A stretch of DNA of 34,285 nt from Chloroflexota bacterium (GTDB taxonomy: Bacteria > Chloroflexota > Anaerolineae > UBA4142), in the NCBI GenBank assembly GCA_016865935.1, contig VGOB01000031.1, positions 1-34,285 on the forward strand, read 5' to 3'. Positions 24,301 through 31,441 of this stretch are shown here, one piece after another. Numbering within the stretch: the stretch's first letter is position 1; each line of letters starts with the position of its first letter. The notes beneath the pieces were generated by a model. The model saw nothing but the letters and a program-made list of their open reading frames with translations, ran no database searches and was not told the origin of the DNA. The position numbers and the translations under genes were made by a program.

Positions 24301-24568
24301 GGAAGAGAAAGAGTTGCAGCGCCTGATCTGGTGCGTCGCGCTCGAGCCGCAACTCGCGCACAAACTGGGCAAGCATCGCCACATCGGGTTCGGCAGCGTC
24401 CGGCTCCACGTGCTGCCCGAAAGTTCGCTCACGCGTTTAGGCGAGCGCTACGCCGGCGCGGCCGAACAGCAATGGCAACAGCCCATCACGCTCGCCGATT
24501 GGCTCAAGCCGCAAGTGATCGCGCACTATTCCGAATTGCAGACCGCGCTGAATGTTAAATCGCTTTGA
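21353..24568 (+). CDS. Triple-RAMP (Cas7-like) fusion protein
   Basis: A 1071-residue protein with three RAMP-type units, as in CRISPR effector backbones. Unit 1 (about 1-180) begins GQLIAETPIFRGN and ends in the glycine loop GAGKSKGLGRV (166-176). Unit 2 (about 200-710) has VPGSTLKGAFRKRA from 565, an AVFFSDAYLVD strand, GVRMDPQTARP and the IGGEKTSGFGW loop (693-703). It also carries a large, mostly helical insertion at about 250-540. Unit 3 (about 780-1020) has ALPSRSIKGLLRHIY (838-852), LFGWVGQGP (874 on) and HIGFGSVRL (1010-1018), resembling TIGR03986-type RAMPs. Such proteins bind RNA along its length, and Cas7 units can cleave it. No Cas10 partner is present. It overlaps the next gene by 17 bases, so translation is coupled. 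Confidence 0.85.
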   Translation: MQLRGQLIAETPIFRGNARKTLFTRDGDGTQRLVSLAGEIAGTAQALMDAFIGQSRDGRNIGLVNQLWQRLYGEPLPAGLITRVECQLQKESYPRDHFFDLRMGLRLDEDRWAAEANANYKMETLYRNAIFDFALTVNDAAMQKEQTAARLYGVLQELREGRFWFGAGKSKGLGRVRLELQTPLPQPAAPPTIQSSANHLRLTITFNARNPVLVGWNWGKVDPETPSFAAIEGRLLVEAMRDLPEPIRNRLAMVIGGPILSPQDWKQRLAEYLPRTCAVWLRERSAAEAETWVLRAPALARLAKGKYPLSQKVIDLAQPLCDRSFPGEDAARAAFEQALGDKANQTKRILEVMERQRAASHQLNSAAWVEMANALGLEPALEARLAAALDDEAALTQVLAGAIKPVLPRLYLQVDQQITLIQSDAWVDAEITNREQHLKIKTLLQQGKISEPQWNDRNRAPEGVPAAAWRTFLDEHRRVRYQHIMHPGNLRKSITNDRNFIAFLQAHRERARVELAQPHHVDFRAGGPFNREVSRKYGKPYDTIFMRMLTWSPSSRQEGAWEIFVPGSTLKGAFRKRASQVLKTLWGESPKTTKVLEHLFGAQGHRGAVFFSDAYLVDPHKPERNWCSMDGVRMDPQTARPVETAKHDYLFPYGEELVFKFQVDIPDLRESDLEAFSVLAHLIQDFQRGDIPIGGEKTSGFGWVKGQIGEVNWLTATADGLTKKLFGDQTLAREGMWQRLTLTGDAAANGLRWLAPLTGAKPAATPPKAQAGYISHRAFGGYSGKLIVDAEVLSPLHIAESGEPSFKTKTADGVVNGWDFFAMAPAEAALRAETKLYALPSRSIKGLLRHIYTIASDAAAPSPDLSRLNPVDALFGWVGQGPNQAIMGRLTFDFGLFDKPELAWFKSPYPYTGWTFAGDKWQHQSGRAVPMHRVANWRLFLHAPLAPIVKRLDDFLPDTAQASYVRAILPGARARFAIRFWNLEEKELQRLIWCVALEPQLAHKLGKHRHIGFGSVRLHVLPESSLTRLGERYAGAAEQQWQQPITLADWLKPQVIAHYSELQTALNVKSL

Positions 24569-25496
24569 TTGGTTGCGCCGCGCCCGCACCGGCGCCGAAC
24601 TCTTGGCGACCCTCCAGTACCTTGAAACTGACTTGGCAGGGGAGCAAGGGGGCAAGGGAGCAGGGGAGCAGCAGGTTTTCTCCCCTGCTCCTCTGCTCTC
24701 CCGCTCCCCTGCTCCCCCGCTGGGTTCCCCTCCCTCCGCGCTCGCCGGACCCTGCCTGCGCTGCTGGGTCTATCCGCGCGCGGCGACCAAGCCCGACGCG
24801 CGCTATTGTCCTGCCTGCCAAGCCATCCTCGAAGGCGCGTGGCGCGTGCGGGAGCAGTCCGCGCGCGCGATCGTCGCCTGGGGCTTCGTCACGCAGTTGC
24901 CGCAGCAAATGCGCGGCGGCGTTGACTTGCGCGACACGCATCTGACCGCGTTGTACGTCCACGATGAGCAACATTTCTTGGCGATGCTGCGCTATCGCGA
25001 GTTGCAACCCTGGTTACAGGAACTCGCGCTCTATCACGGCGGCGATCTCAAGGGCTTGCTCCAGGTGGTTCCCACGACCGGCGGACGCGACTCGCACATG
25101 GGCGAACTGCTCTGCCGGATGGTTCACAACGAGGCGCGCTTTCCGACGGATCGGCTGCGGATTCGTTTCTTCGCTTCGCCGCATCAAGTCTACGATCCGC
25201 AACTGTACGATCGGATGGGCGTGCTCACTTTCGAGGTCGCGGAATTTCTGCGAATGTTGGATATGGCGGTCGTCTTCCGCACCTTGTTGCTGCCTGACGA
25301 GCAAAGAATTCTCCACGAACTTTTGATCAACGAAGACGCCAGTCAGGAACAATTTTACTGGGGACGGCTCCTGGGTTGCCTGACGCGCGAAGCCAAAGAT
25401 ATGTTGAACGCCTGGCGGATTCGGCAGTGGCAAAAACCGCAAGTTGATCTCCTCTACGAATTGGTCGAGTATGTGGGATTTTATCAGTCCTATTAA
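24552..25496 (+). CDS. Zinc-ribbon protein of the RAMP operon, family unknown
   Basis: A 314-residue protein I cannot assign. A four-cysteine zinc ribbon lies near the N-terminus (C68-x2-C71 and C86-x2-C89). The rest is a largely helical, aromatic-rich domain (about 95-314). Its start overlaps the RAMP gene by 17 bases, and its end overlaps the Cas6-like gene by 26 bases, so the three proteins are surely made together. Residues about 29-60 (rich in G, E, Q, then S, P, L) are encoded by a hairpin repeat of the type normally found between genes here. This looks like an in-frame insertion into a less constrained linker. Cas10 proteins carry a similar ribbon, but no palm or GGDD-like motif is visible. 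Confidence 0.8.
   Translation: MLNRFDWLRRARTGAELLATLQYLETDLAGEQGGKGAGEQQVFSPAPLLSRSPAPPLGSPPSALAGPCLRCWVYPRAATKPDARYCPACQAILEGAWRVREQSARAIVAWGFVTQLPQQMRGGVDLRDTHLTALYVHDEQHFLAMLRYRELQPWLQELALYHGGDLKGLLQVVPTTGGRDSHMGELLCRMVHNEARFPTDRLRIRFFASPHQVYDPQLYDRMGVLTFEVAEFLRMLDMAVVFRTLLLPDEQRILHELLINEDASQEQFYWGRLLGCLTREAKDMLNAWRIRQWQKPQVDLLYELVEYVGFYQSY
24636..24723 (+). repeat. Unit-repeat hairpin inside a coding sequence (GGGGAGCA type)
   Basis: The left arm 24636-24675 has GGAGCAA, GGGGGCAA, GGGAGCA, GGGGAGCA. It is complementary to 24680-24723, with CCCCTGCT and CCGCTCCCCTGCTCC units. It has the same architecture as the intergenic hairpins but is read through in frame. Confidence 0.8.
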
Positions 25497-26448
25497 TCTG
25501 ATCCGGTATCTCATCGTCTGGCGGGTCAACGGCACGCTGGTTCAATTGCCGCGCTATTTGCCCACTGCGCTGTCGCAAACGCTTGGAACACTGATCGCGG
25601 AGCGCTTGCCCACGCAGCAAACGCGCGAGTGGCGCAAAACGCTCGCGGTGTGGGAAAACGCGACGCAGACGGAAGCGAAATCCGGCAAGAAAATAATTCC
25701 CGATGCGCCGTGGCCCATCCAGTCGGTGCTCTTCGCATACCCGAACAAGCGCGCGTTTGGGCAGGGCGAAGTCATTTTGTGGGAACTCAAACTCATCGGC
25801 GATAGCGCGGATCACGGCGTTTTCTTGGAACTCGTTCTGCCCGCGATGGAGCAAGCCGCCACGACGACCGACGCGCGCTGGTTCCATCACAACGGCTTGT
25901 GGGGACGCTTCGACATTCAGGCGGTGTACGCGAGTCGGGGCGCGCGTTGGGAACCGATCGTCCGCGACGGAAAACTGACCCTGGATTATCGCGTCAGTCC
26001 GAATCAGTGGGCGGATGGGTTGACCTTCGGTACAGATGTCGCGCGTCGCTTCCGCCGCTTGACTTGGCTTACCCCTTTCGATTTCAGATCGGATGAGACG
26101 TCCAATCATCAGAGATTCGGCGCGCCGGCATTGCGCGACATCGTGGACGCTTTGATGGAACGGATGACCGTGTTTCTGCCGGGCAAACACCACCTCGCGA
26201 CTGAGGTGTGGGCGGCAATGCCGGAGGAAGAGCAAACCCAACTGTGGCGCGCGTTAGAACAAGCGCAACCCTTGTCGCGGCATCGCCAGTCGCTGGCATC
26301 GTCGCCGCGCGAATGGCCCGGGCGCTGGATCGGTACGCAAACCTTCGACGATGTACCGGCGGGACTCGTTCGCTATCTCGAGTTGGCTTCGATCCTTCAC
26401 GTCGGCAAGCAAACGCATTTGGGATGCGGCACATTTCGACTCTTTTGA
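25471..26448 (+). CDS. Cas6-like RAMP protein
   Basis: A 325-residue protein with the two-RAMP layout of Cas6, the endonuclease that processes CRISPR RNA. The N-terminal half contains FGQGEVILWELKLIG and a GRFDIQAVYA strand, matching the usual core of Cas6. The C-terminal half contains LTWLTPFDFR, a helix RDIVDALMERMTVF and the diagnostic glycine-rich end YLELASILHVGKQTHLGCG. Several histidines could be catalytic, but I cannot identify the active site. ATG 25471 overlaps the zinc-ribbon gene; an in-frame TTG 25444 lies further in. With no CRISPR array nearby, its RNA substrate must be encoded elsewhere or be something other than CRISPR RNA. Confidence 0.82.
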   Translation: MWDFISPINLIRYLIVWRVNGTLVQLPRYLPTALSQTLGTLIAERLPTQQTREWRKTLAVWENATQTEAKSGKKIIPDAPWPIQSVLFAYPNKRAFGQGEVILWELKLIGDSADHGVFLELVLPAMEQAATTTDARWFHHNGLWGRFDIQAVYASRGARWEPIVRDGKLTLDYRVSPNQWADGLTFGTDVARRFRRLTWLTPFDFRSDETSNHQRFGAPALRDIVDALMERMTVFLPGKHHLATEVWAAMPEEEQTQLWRALEQAQPLSRHRQSLASSPREWPGRWIGTQTFDDVPAGLVRYLELASILHVGKQTHLGCGTFRLF

Positions 26449-26744
26449 TTTTGACCCATTTTTGACTTGCCCACAACCCAAATCAGACCCCTGATCGTTA
26501 TGTTGGAGTAAACGCTGGCGCGGACGCGGCTGTCCGATCTGGCGGCGGTTCCGGAATGTGCGCGGACCCAACGCGCGCGCAAAAGCAAGTCCCGGAACGC
26601 CCGCTGATCGAAGCGGCGATTTGCAGTTGCGCTGCCAACGGGGTCGCGCGCTTTGGTACTGATTCAGTTTGGTCTGATCGGCAAGCCGGATGAGACTATT
26701 CGAAATGTAGATCGGAACAGATTCATTTGAAGGAGGATGCACTG
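26449..26744 (+). other. 296-base intergenic region after the Cas6-like gene
   Basis: I find no gene, CRISPR repeat or clear terminator here. A possible nested fold exists: GCGGTTCCGG near 26545 can pair with CCGGAACGCC near 26592, with TGCGCG and CGCGCA pairing inside. A weak promoter for metV may also lie here. The AAGGAGG of metV is at 26730. Confidence 0.35.
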
Positions 26745-27224
26745 ATGAAATGGTATGAATGGGGTCCCGTCGCGTGGACCCGTGAATATCTCAACACACA
26801 TCCGCGCGTGGAAAATTTTTTCCAGGTTACGACATTTCCGCTCGAAGCGGTGGCTAAGAAATTGCTGTTTGGTTGCCAAACGTGCGGGCAATGCCTGTTG
26901 CACGAAAACGGAATGACCTGCCCGATGCGTTGTCCCAAAACTCTGCGGAACGGTCCGTGCGGCGGCGTGCGCTTGAACGGTCACTGCGAAGTCTATCCCG
27001 AACGCTGGTGCGTGTGGTACAAAGCGTACCATCGTTCGCAAACGATGCCGCTGTTGCCCAAGTCGTGGCGCCAGGATATGTTTCACCACCATCCGGTTGT
27101 GGACTGGCGACTCGTCGGCACGGCGTCGTTGTTGAACGAACTGACCGGACGCGCGCACGGCATTTGGCCCAAGGAACCCGGCGCGGAAAAGAAAGCCGCG
27201 CCCGCGCCTGCTGCTAAGAAATAG
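26745..27224 (+). CDS. metV: Methylenetetrahydrofolate reductase partner, MetV
   Basis: A 159-residue cysteine-rich protein of the MetV (MTHFR C-terminal domain) family, which pairs with MetF in acetogen-type methylene-THF reductases. Eight cysteines are clustered: C44, C47, C50, C59, C63, C72, C81, C89, including CQTCGQC and CPMRCPKTLRNGPCGG. They suggest a metal or iron-sulfur centre linking MetF to another electron carrier. ATG 26745 has AAGGAGG 8 bases upstream. The C-terminus is an alanine/proline/lysine tail. metF begins 8 bases after the stop. Confidence 0.93.
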   Translation: MKWYEWGPVAWTREYLNTHPRVENFFQVTTFPLEAVAKKLLFGCQTCGQCLLHENGMTCPMRCPKTLRNGPCGGVRLNGHCEVYPERWCVWYKAYHRSQTMPLLPKSWRQDMFHHHPVVDWRLVGTASLLNELTGRAHGIWPKEPGAEKKAAPAPAAKK

Positions 27225-27232
27225 GAGGAGCA

Positions 27233-28222
27233 ATGGAGCCCCGAAGCAATCTACACAAAATCTGTTTGTCCGGCGCGTTCGTTGTGACCTCCGAACTGGG
27301 TCCGCCCAAGAGCGCCGAAGCCGCCGTCGTCCACAAAAAATCGGCGTACCTGAAAAGTGTTTCCGACGCGGCGAACATCACCGACAATCAAACCGCGATC
27401 GTGCGGATGAGCAGCATTGCCGCGGCGACGCTGTGCGTGCACGATGGGTTCGAGCCGGTGATCCAGGTAACGTGCCGCGATCGCAATCGTATCGCGATTC
27501 AAAGCGATCTGCTGGGCGCGTGGACATTGGGCATTCGCAATGTCTTGTGCCTCAGCGGCGATCATATGCGCGGCGGCAATCATCCGCAATCGAAACCGGT
27601 GTACGATGTGGATTCGATGAACCTGATCGCGATCACGCGCGGAATGGACGCCGGGAAATTCCAGAACGGCGAAGAGATCAAGCCCGCGCCGAATTTCTTC
27701 GTCGGCGCGGTCGAGAATCCGTTTGCGCCGCCGTACGAATTTCGTCCGTATCGCTTGAAGAAAAAAGCGGAAGCGGGAGCGCAGTTCATCCAAACCCAGA
27801 TGATTTTCAATGTGCCGCGTTTTAAAGAATTTATGAAGCAGGTCGTTGATCTGGGTCTGCACGAAAAAATGTACATCCTCGCCGGAGTCGGCCCGATCAA
27901 AACGGCGGGCGCGGCGAAATATATGCGCGACCAGGTCGCCGGGATGGATGTGCCGGACGACATCGTCAAGCGGATGGAAGGCGCGGGCAAGGGCATCGAA
28001 GACAAAAAAGCCAAAACGGAAGCGACGCGCGAAGAAGGGATCAAGATTTGCGTCGAAATGATTCAACAGATGCGTGAAGTGCCCGGTATCGCAGGCGTGC
28101 ACATCATGAGCATCGAGTGGGAAGAAGTGGTGCCGCAGATCGTTCAGCGCGCGGGCTTGATGCCGCGACCCAATCCAGCCGAAATCAAATTACCGGAACC
28201 GCAAGTCGCAGTTGCGGCGTAA
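27233..28222 (+). CDS. metF: Methylenetetrahydrofolate reductase
   Basis: A 329-residue TIM-barrel flavoprotein that reduces methylene-THF to methyl-THF, the last step before AcsE. Family segments visible are TSELGPPKSAE (catalytic Glu region), ADN-like NITDNQTA, VTCRDRN, NVLCLSGDHMRGGNHPQ and the GAQFIQTQMIF strand-turn. A lysine-rich insertion (about 245-265) lies between late barrel elements. AGGAGG precedes ATG 27233. It follows metV as an operon pair and is closed by a strong terminator. Confidence 0.95.
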   Translation: MEPRSNLHKICLSGAFVVTSELGPPKSAEAAVVHKKSAYLKSVSDAANITDNQTAIVRMSSIAAATLCVHDGFEPVIQVTCRDRNRIAIQSDLLGAWTLGIRNVLCLSGDHMRGGNHPQSKPVYDVDSMNLIAITRGMDAGKFQNGEEIKPAPNFFVGAVENPFAPPYEFRPYRLKKKAEAGAQFIQTQMIFNVPRFKEFMKQVVDLGLHEKMYILAGVGPIKTAGAAKYMRDQVAGMDVPDDIVKRMEGAGKGIEDKKAKTEATREEGIKICVEMIQQMREVPGIAGVHIMSIEWEEVVPQIVQRAGLMPRPNPAEIKLPEPQVAVAA

Positions 28223-28234
28223 AAATCGAACGTG

Positions 28235-28263
28235 CAGGGCGGAAATTCTTCCGCCCTGTTTTT
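28235..28263 (+). terminator. Rho-independent terminator after metF
   Basis: A perfect 10-bp stem, CAGGGCGGAA with TTCCGCCCTG, has an ATTC loop and is followed by TTTTT. Confidence 0.92.
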
Positions 28264-28323
28264 GCTAGGGCTGACAACCCGCCTGTTTTTCGCAAGTCGT
28301 TCCAAGCCGAAAGGAGGAACCCG

Positions 28324-29313
28324 ATGGCACAAAAATTAGGCATGTGCATTGGCAGTGTTAATGGTACTCCATGTACACACGGTAACGGAGGACCAGCGCC
28401 TGCCGTTATAATTGAGGATGGACGCTCGATGTGTGCAGACCATCGGCGTGGCTATCGCATGAGAAGGACTGTGGAAAAGCGGGATGCAAATAATATCGCA
28501 AAGAGAGGCAATGACCGTTCAATTGGGAAACGTTGTATAGGCAATATCAATGGCGATCCATGCACACATGAGAATGGGAAACCGGCTTGGGCAGTAGTTG
28601 AGATAGATGGACGTCCAATGTGTGCAGACCATCGGCGTGGCTATCGCATGAGAAAAACTGTGACGAGTCGGGACGCTGTTGGCGTCACAAAGAAAGATAA
28701 TAATCGTTTGATTGGCAAACTTTGTATTGGCAATGTCAATGGCGAACCATGTACACATGACGATGGGAAACCAGCGTGGGCTGTTATTGAAATAGATGGA
28801 CGCCCGATGTGTGCGGATCATCGACGTGGGTATAGAGCGAAACTCACTAACAGTGGTGCCGGATGGGACAGCGAAGTTCCCAAAGGCGCACGTGTACTAT
28901 ACGCAATCGTTACGAAGAGCGGGCGGCCTATGGCCAAGATTGGAAAGGCCATGAATTCCACATTGTCAACGCGTGCCAATGATGCTCGACTATCGGTAGG
29001 GGGGTTAGGGGTGTCAACGACTTTGACAGCCAGTGTTGTAATCAAGAATCGTCCGGAGCGTGGTGCCGCAGGTCCGTTGTCTCTCAGTTATGAGCACGCG
29101 GTGCGTTTGGTCATTGCTACTGCACTTGATGGAAAACTCGGCGCTCACAAGACCGAATGGATCGAAGTTCCACAGAAAATTTTTTCAACGGTCAATTGGC
29201 AAGATTTGCTCGAACGAGCAGTGGCATGGGTTGACCGTTACCTCCTTCCGGTCGAAGGAGCAGGTTGCGATTTGTTGCGGCGTACAATTCACGCGGAGAA
29301 AGCAATACATTGA
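28324..29313 (+). CDS. Triple CCCH-repeat protein with GIY-YIG-like C-terminus
   Basis: A 329-residue protein. Three tandem modules repeat every 63 residues: C8/C17/C37/H40, C71/C80/C100/H103 and C134/C143/C163/H166. Each reads CIG-x-(V/I)NG-x-PCTH and then MCADHRRGYR, so each probably binds one zinc. The C-terminal part (about 190-285) has VLYAIVTKSG, MAKIGKA, an R-x-N-D-A-R-L segment, E257 and EWIEV, a plausible GIY-YIG (T5orf172/MUG113-like) nuclease outline. The repeats may recognise DNA or RNA. AAAGGAGGAACCCG precedes ATG 28324. The gene is AT-richer than its neighbours and sits between metF and fumarase after a terminator, so it is probably acquired. Confidence 0.7.
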   Translation: MAQKLGMCIGSVNGTPCTHGNGGPAPAVIIEDGRSMCADHRRGYRMRRTVEKRDANNIAKRGNDRSIGKRCIGNINGDPCTHENGKPAWAVVEIDGRPMCADHRRGYRMRKTVTSRDAVGVTKKDNNRLIGKLCIGNVNGEPCTHDDGKPAWAVIEIDGRPMCADHRRGYRAKLTNSGAGWDSEVPKGARVLYAIVTKSGRPMAKIGKAMNSTLSTRANDARLSVGGLGVSTTLTASVVIKNRPERGAAGPLSLSYEHAVRLVIATALDGKLGAHKTEWIEVPQKIFSTVNWQDLLERAVAWVDRYLLPVEGAGCDLLRRTIHAEKAIH

Positions 29314-29339
29314 ATATCTGATCGAAGGGAGGAAAAATT

Positions 29340-30185
29340 ATGCGAGAGATTCAGGCGAATCAAATTACCGAAACGCTCGCGCGGCTCGCCGTCGAGGCGA
29401 ATCATTATCTTGGCGATGACGTGGTCGCCGCGCTCAAGCACGCGCGCGAAATCGAAGAATCGCCGGCGGGACGTGACGTGCTCGATCAACTGCTCAAGAA
29501 CGTCGAGATCGCGAAGCAAGGAACGTTTCCGCTGTGCCAGGACACCGGCGTCGCGGTCGTCGTCGTCGAACTGGGACAAGAAGTCCACGTCGTCGGCGGC
29601 GATTTGTTTCAAGCGATCCACGAGGGCGTGAAGCAAGGGTACACCGGCGGTTTTCTCCGCAAGTCAATGGTCGGTCAGCCCTTCTCCGAACGCAAGAACA
29701 CCAAGGACAACACGCCCGCGATGATTCACACCGACATCGTTCCCGGCGACAAGATCAAATTGACGATTATGCCCAAAGGCGGCGGCTGTGAGAATATGAG
29801 CGCGCTCGCGATGTTGACGCCCTCCGCCGGACGTAAAGGCGTGATTGATTTCATCGTCAACACGATTGACAAAGCCGGATCGAATCCCTGCCCGCCGACG
29901 ATTGTCGGCGTCGGCATCGGCGGCAGTTCCGATCAAGCGATGTGGCTCGCGAAGAAATCGCTCTTGCGCCCGCTCGGTGAATGGAATCCCGATTCCGAAA
30001 CCGCCGCGCTCGAAAAAGAACTGCTTGAAAAAATCAACAACCTGGGAATCGGACCGATGGGCTTGGGTGGTCGCACGACCGCGCTTGCGGTCCACGTCTT
30101 GACGACGCCGTGCCACATTGCGAGTATGCCGGTCGGCGTGAACGTGCAGTGTCACTCGGCGCGATACAAAGAAGCCGTTTTATAG
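29340..30185 (+). CDS. Fumarate hydratase class I, alpha subunit
   Basis: A 281-residue iron-sulfur subunit of the two-chain class I fumarase. The likely [4Fe-4S] ligands are C66 (PLCQDTG), C184 (NPCPPTIVG) and C271 (VQCHSAR). Their spacing is close to that of E. coli FumA (105, 224, 318). The KGGGCENMSAL and VGIGGSSDQ loops are also family features. It makes malate from fumarate or the reverse. AGGGAGG precedes ATG 29340. The beta subunit is at 31442, with a dehydrogenase between them. A tartrate dehydratase (TtdA) assignment is less likely but not excluded by sequence alone. Confidence 0.92.
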   Translation: MREIQANQITETLARLAVEANHYLGDDVVAALKHAREIEESPAGRDVLDQLLKNVEIAKQGTFPLCQDTGVAVVVVELGQEVHVVGGDLFQAIHEGVKQGYTGGFLRKSMVGQPFSERKNTKDNTPAMIHTDIVPGDKIKLTIMPKGGGCENMSALAMLTPSAGRKGVIDFIVNTIDKAGSNPCPPTIVGVGIGGSSDQAMWLAKKSLLRPLGEWNPDSETAALEKELLEKINNLGIGPMGLGGRTTALAVHVLTTPCHIASMPVGVNVQCHSARYKEAVL

Positions 30186-30312
30186 TTTCATAGTTTTATA
30201 GTTTTATAGTTTCGTAGTTTGATCGTTGAATAGCTTCCAAAATTCAACCACCCAACTATCCAACTATTCAACTATCTAACTACCCAACGATCCAACTACC
30301 CAACTACTGAAC
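30184..30312 (+). repeat. Intergenic unit-repeat hairpin (ATAGTTTT/CCAACTAT octamer)
   Basis: The left arm has 8-bp units of ATAGTTTT type. The right arm has eight 8-bp units of the CCAACTAT type. It runs right up to ATG 30314, leaving no visible Shine-Dalgarno for that gene. Confidence 0.72.
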
Positions 30313-30313
30313 T

Positions 30314-31387
30314 ATGAAAGAATACCACATCGCCGTCATTCCCGGCGACGGAATCGGAATGGAAGTGATGCCGGAGGGAATCAAAGCGTTGCAAGCCGCG
30401 CAAGCGCGCGTTGGCACGTTTCAATTACGCTTTGAAGAATTTCCCTGGGGCACGGAATTCTATCTGAAGACCGGACGAATGATGCCGGAAGACGGATTGA
30501 AAATTCTGGAAAAGTTCGATGCGATTTATCTTGGCGCGGTGGGAATGCCCGCGCTCGCGCCGGACAACATCACGCTCTGGGGTTTGCTTTTGCCGATTCG
30601 CAAAAGTTTCCAGCAGTACATCAACCTCCGCCCGATTCGGCTCTTGCCCGGCTTGGAAGGACCACTCAAGGGCAAAGGACCCGACGACATCAACTTTGTC
30701 TGTGTGCGCGAGAATTCGGAAGGCGAGTACGCCGGAGCGGGCGGGCGCGTCCATGTTGACACCGAACACGAAGTCGCGATTCAAACGAGCGTCTTTACGC
30801 GCCACGCGGTCGAACGCGTGATGCGTTTCAGTTTCGAAATGGCGCGCAAGAGCGCGAAAAAGAAACTAACGAGCGTCACAAAATCGAACGCGTGCCAGTA
30901 CTCGATGGTGTTCTGGGACGAAGTGTTCGCGCAGTTGACGAAGCAATATCCCGACGTGCAAACCGACAAATGGCACATTGATTCGATGTGCGCGCGGTTC
31001 GTCACCAAACCGGAAGCACTCGATGTCGTCGTCGCGTCGAATCTCTTCGCCGACATCCTCACCGATCTCGGCGGCGCGATCCAGGGCTCGCTCGGCACGC
31101 CGCCGAGCGCGAATCTGAATCCGGAGCGCAAGTACCCTTCGATGTTCGAACCGGTGCACGGTTCCGCACCCGACATCTATGGCAAAAAGATTTCCAATCC
31201 GATTGCGACGGTGTGGGCAGGCGCGATGATGCTCGACTGGCTCGGCGAAGCGTCAGCCGCCAAGTTGGTGATGGACGGCTTGATCGCGTACACGCAAGCC
31301 GGCAAGCATCTCACGCCGGATCTGCGCGGCACCGCGAGTACCGTTGAAGCGGGTGACGCGATTGTTGAAAAATTAGTCAATTGGTGA
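30314..31387 (+). CDS. dmlA: D-malate/tartrate dehydrogenase (decarboxylating)
   Basis: A 357-residue beta-decarboxylating dehydrogenase. It opens with [13 protein letters not shown] and ends like the E. coli DmlA (YeaU)/tartrate dehydrogenase group rather than isocitrate or isopropylmalate dehydrogenase. Matching features are [10 protein letters not shown], a [14 protein letters not shown] stretch, [12 protein letters not shown], the [11 protein letters not shown] substrate loop, LTSVTKSNA (catalytic Lys) and [15 protein letters not shown]. It probably oxidises D-malate or tartrate to pyruvate-level products using NAD. It lies inside the fumarase pair, joining the C4-acid theme. The start has no ribosome-binding site because the repeat abuts it. 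Confidence 0.85.
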   Translation: MKEYHIAVIPGDGIGMEVMPEGIKALQAAQARVGTFQLRFEEFPWGTEFYLKTGRMMPEDGLKILEKFDAIYLGAVGMPALAPDNITLWGLLLPIRKSFQQYINLRPIRLLPGLEGPLKGKGPDDINFVCVRENSEGEYAGAGGRVHVDTEHEVAIQTSVFTRHAVERVMRFSFEMARKSAKKKLTSVTKSNACQYSMVFWDEVFAQLTKQYPDVQTDKWHIDSMCARFVTKPEALDVVVASNLFADILTDLGGAIQGSLGTPPSANLNPERKYPSMFEPVHGSAPDIYGKKISNPIATVWAGAMMLDWLGEASAAKLVMDGLIAYTQAGKHLTPDLRGTASTVEAGDAIVEKLVNW

Positions 31388-31431
31388 TTAGTGACTAGTC
31401 AACTAGTTGACCAATCACTAATCACTCATCA
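31381..31431 (+). repeat. Intergenic unit-repeat hairpin (short TTAGTGACTAGT type)
   Basis: TTGGTGATTAGTGACTAG faces CCAATCACTAATCAC around a CAACTAGTTG centre. It shares vocabulary with the elements at 8656, 10343 and 19264. It overlaps the last codons of dmlA. Confidence 0.65.
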
Positions 31432-31441
31432 CGAGGCGATT

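Noticed and set aside
24552-25496. A Cas10-like protein based on its zinc ribbon
   Set aside because: Only the CxxC...CxxC ribbon is shared; no palm-domain GGDD-like motif or HD motif is visible and the protein is far too short.
28117-28323. A longer start for the zinc-module protein, overlapping metF
   Set aside because: It would read through the metF terminator; AAAGGAGG before ATG 28324 and the first zinc module just after it fix the start.
30314-31387. Isocitrate or 3-isopropylmalate dehydrogenase
   Set aside because: The substrate-loop and the W-G-L-L-L-P-I-R and [11 protein letters not shown] segments fit the D-malate/tartrate dehydrogenase group better.
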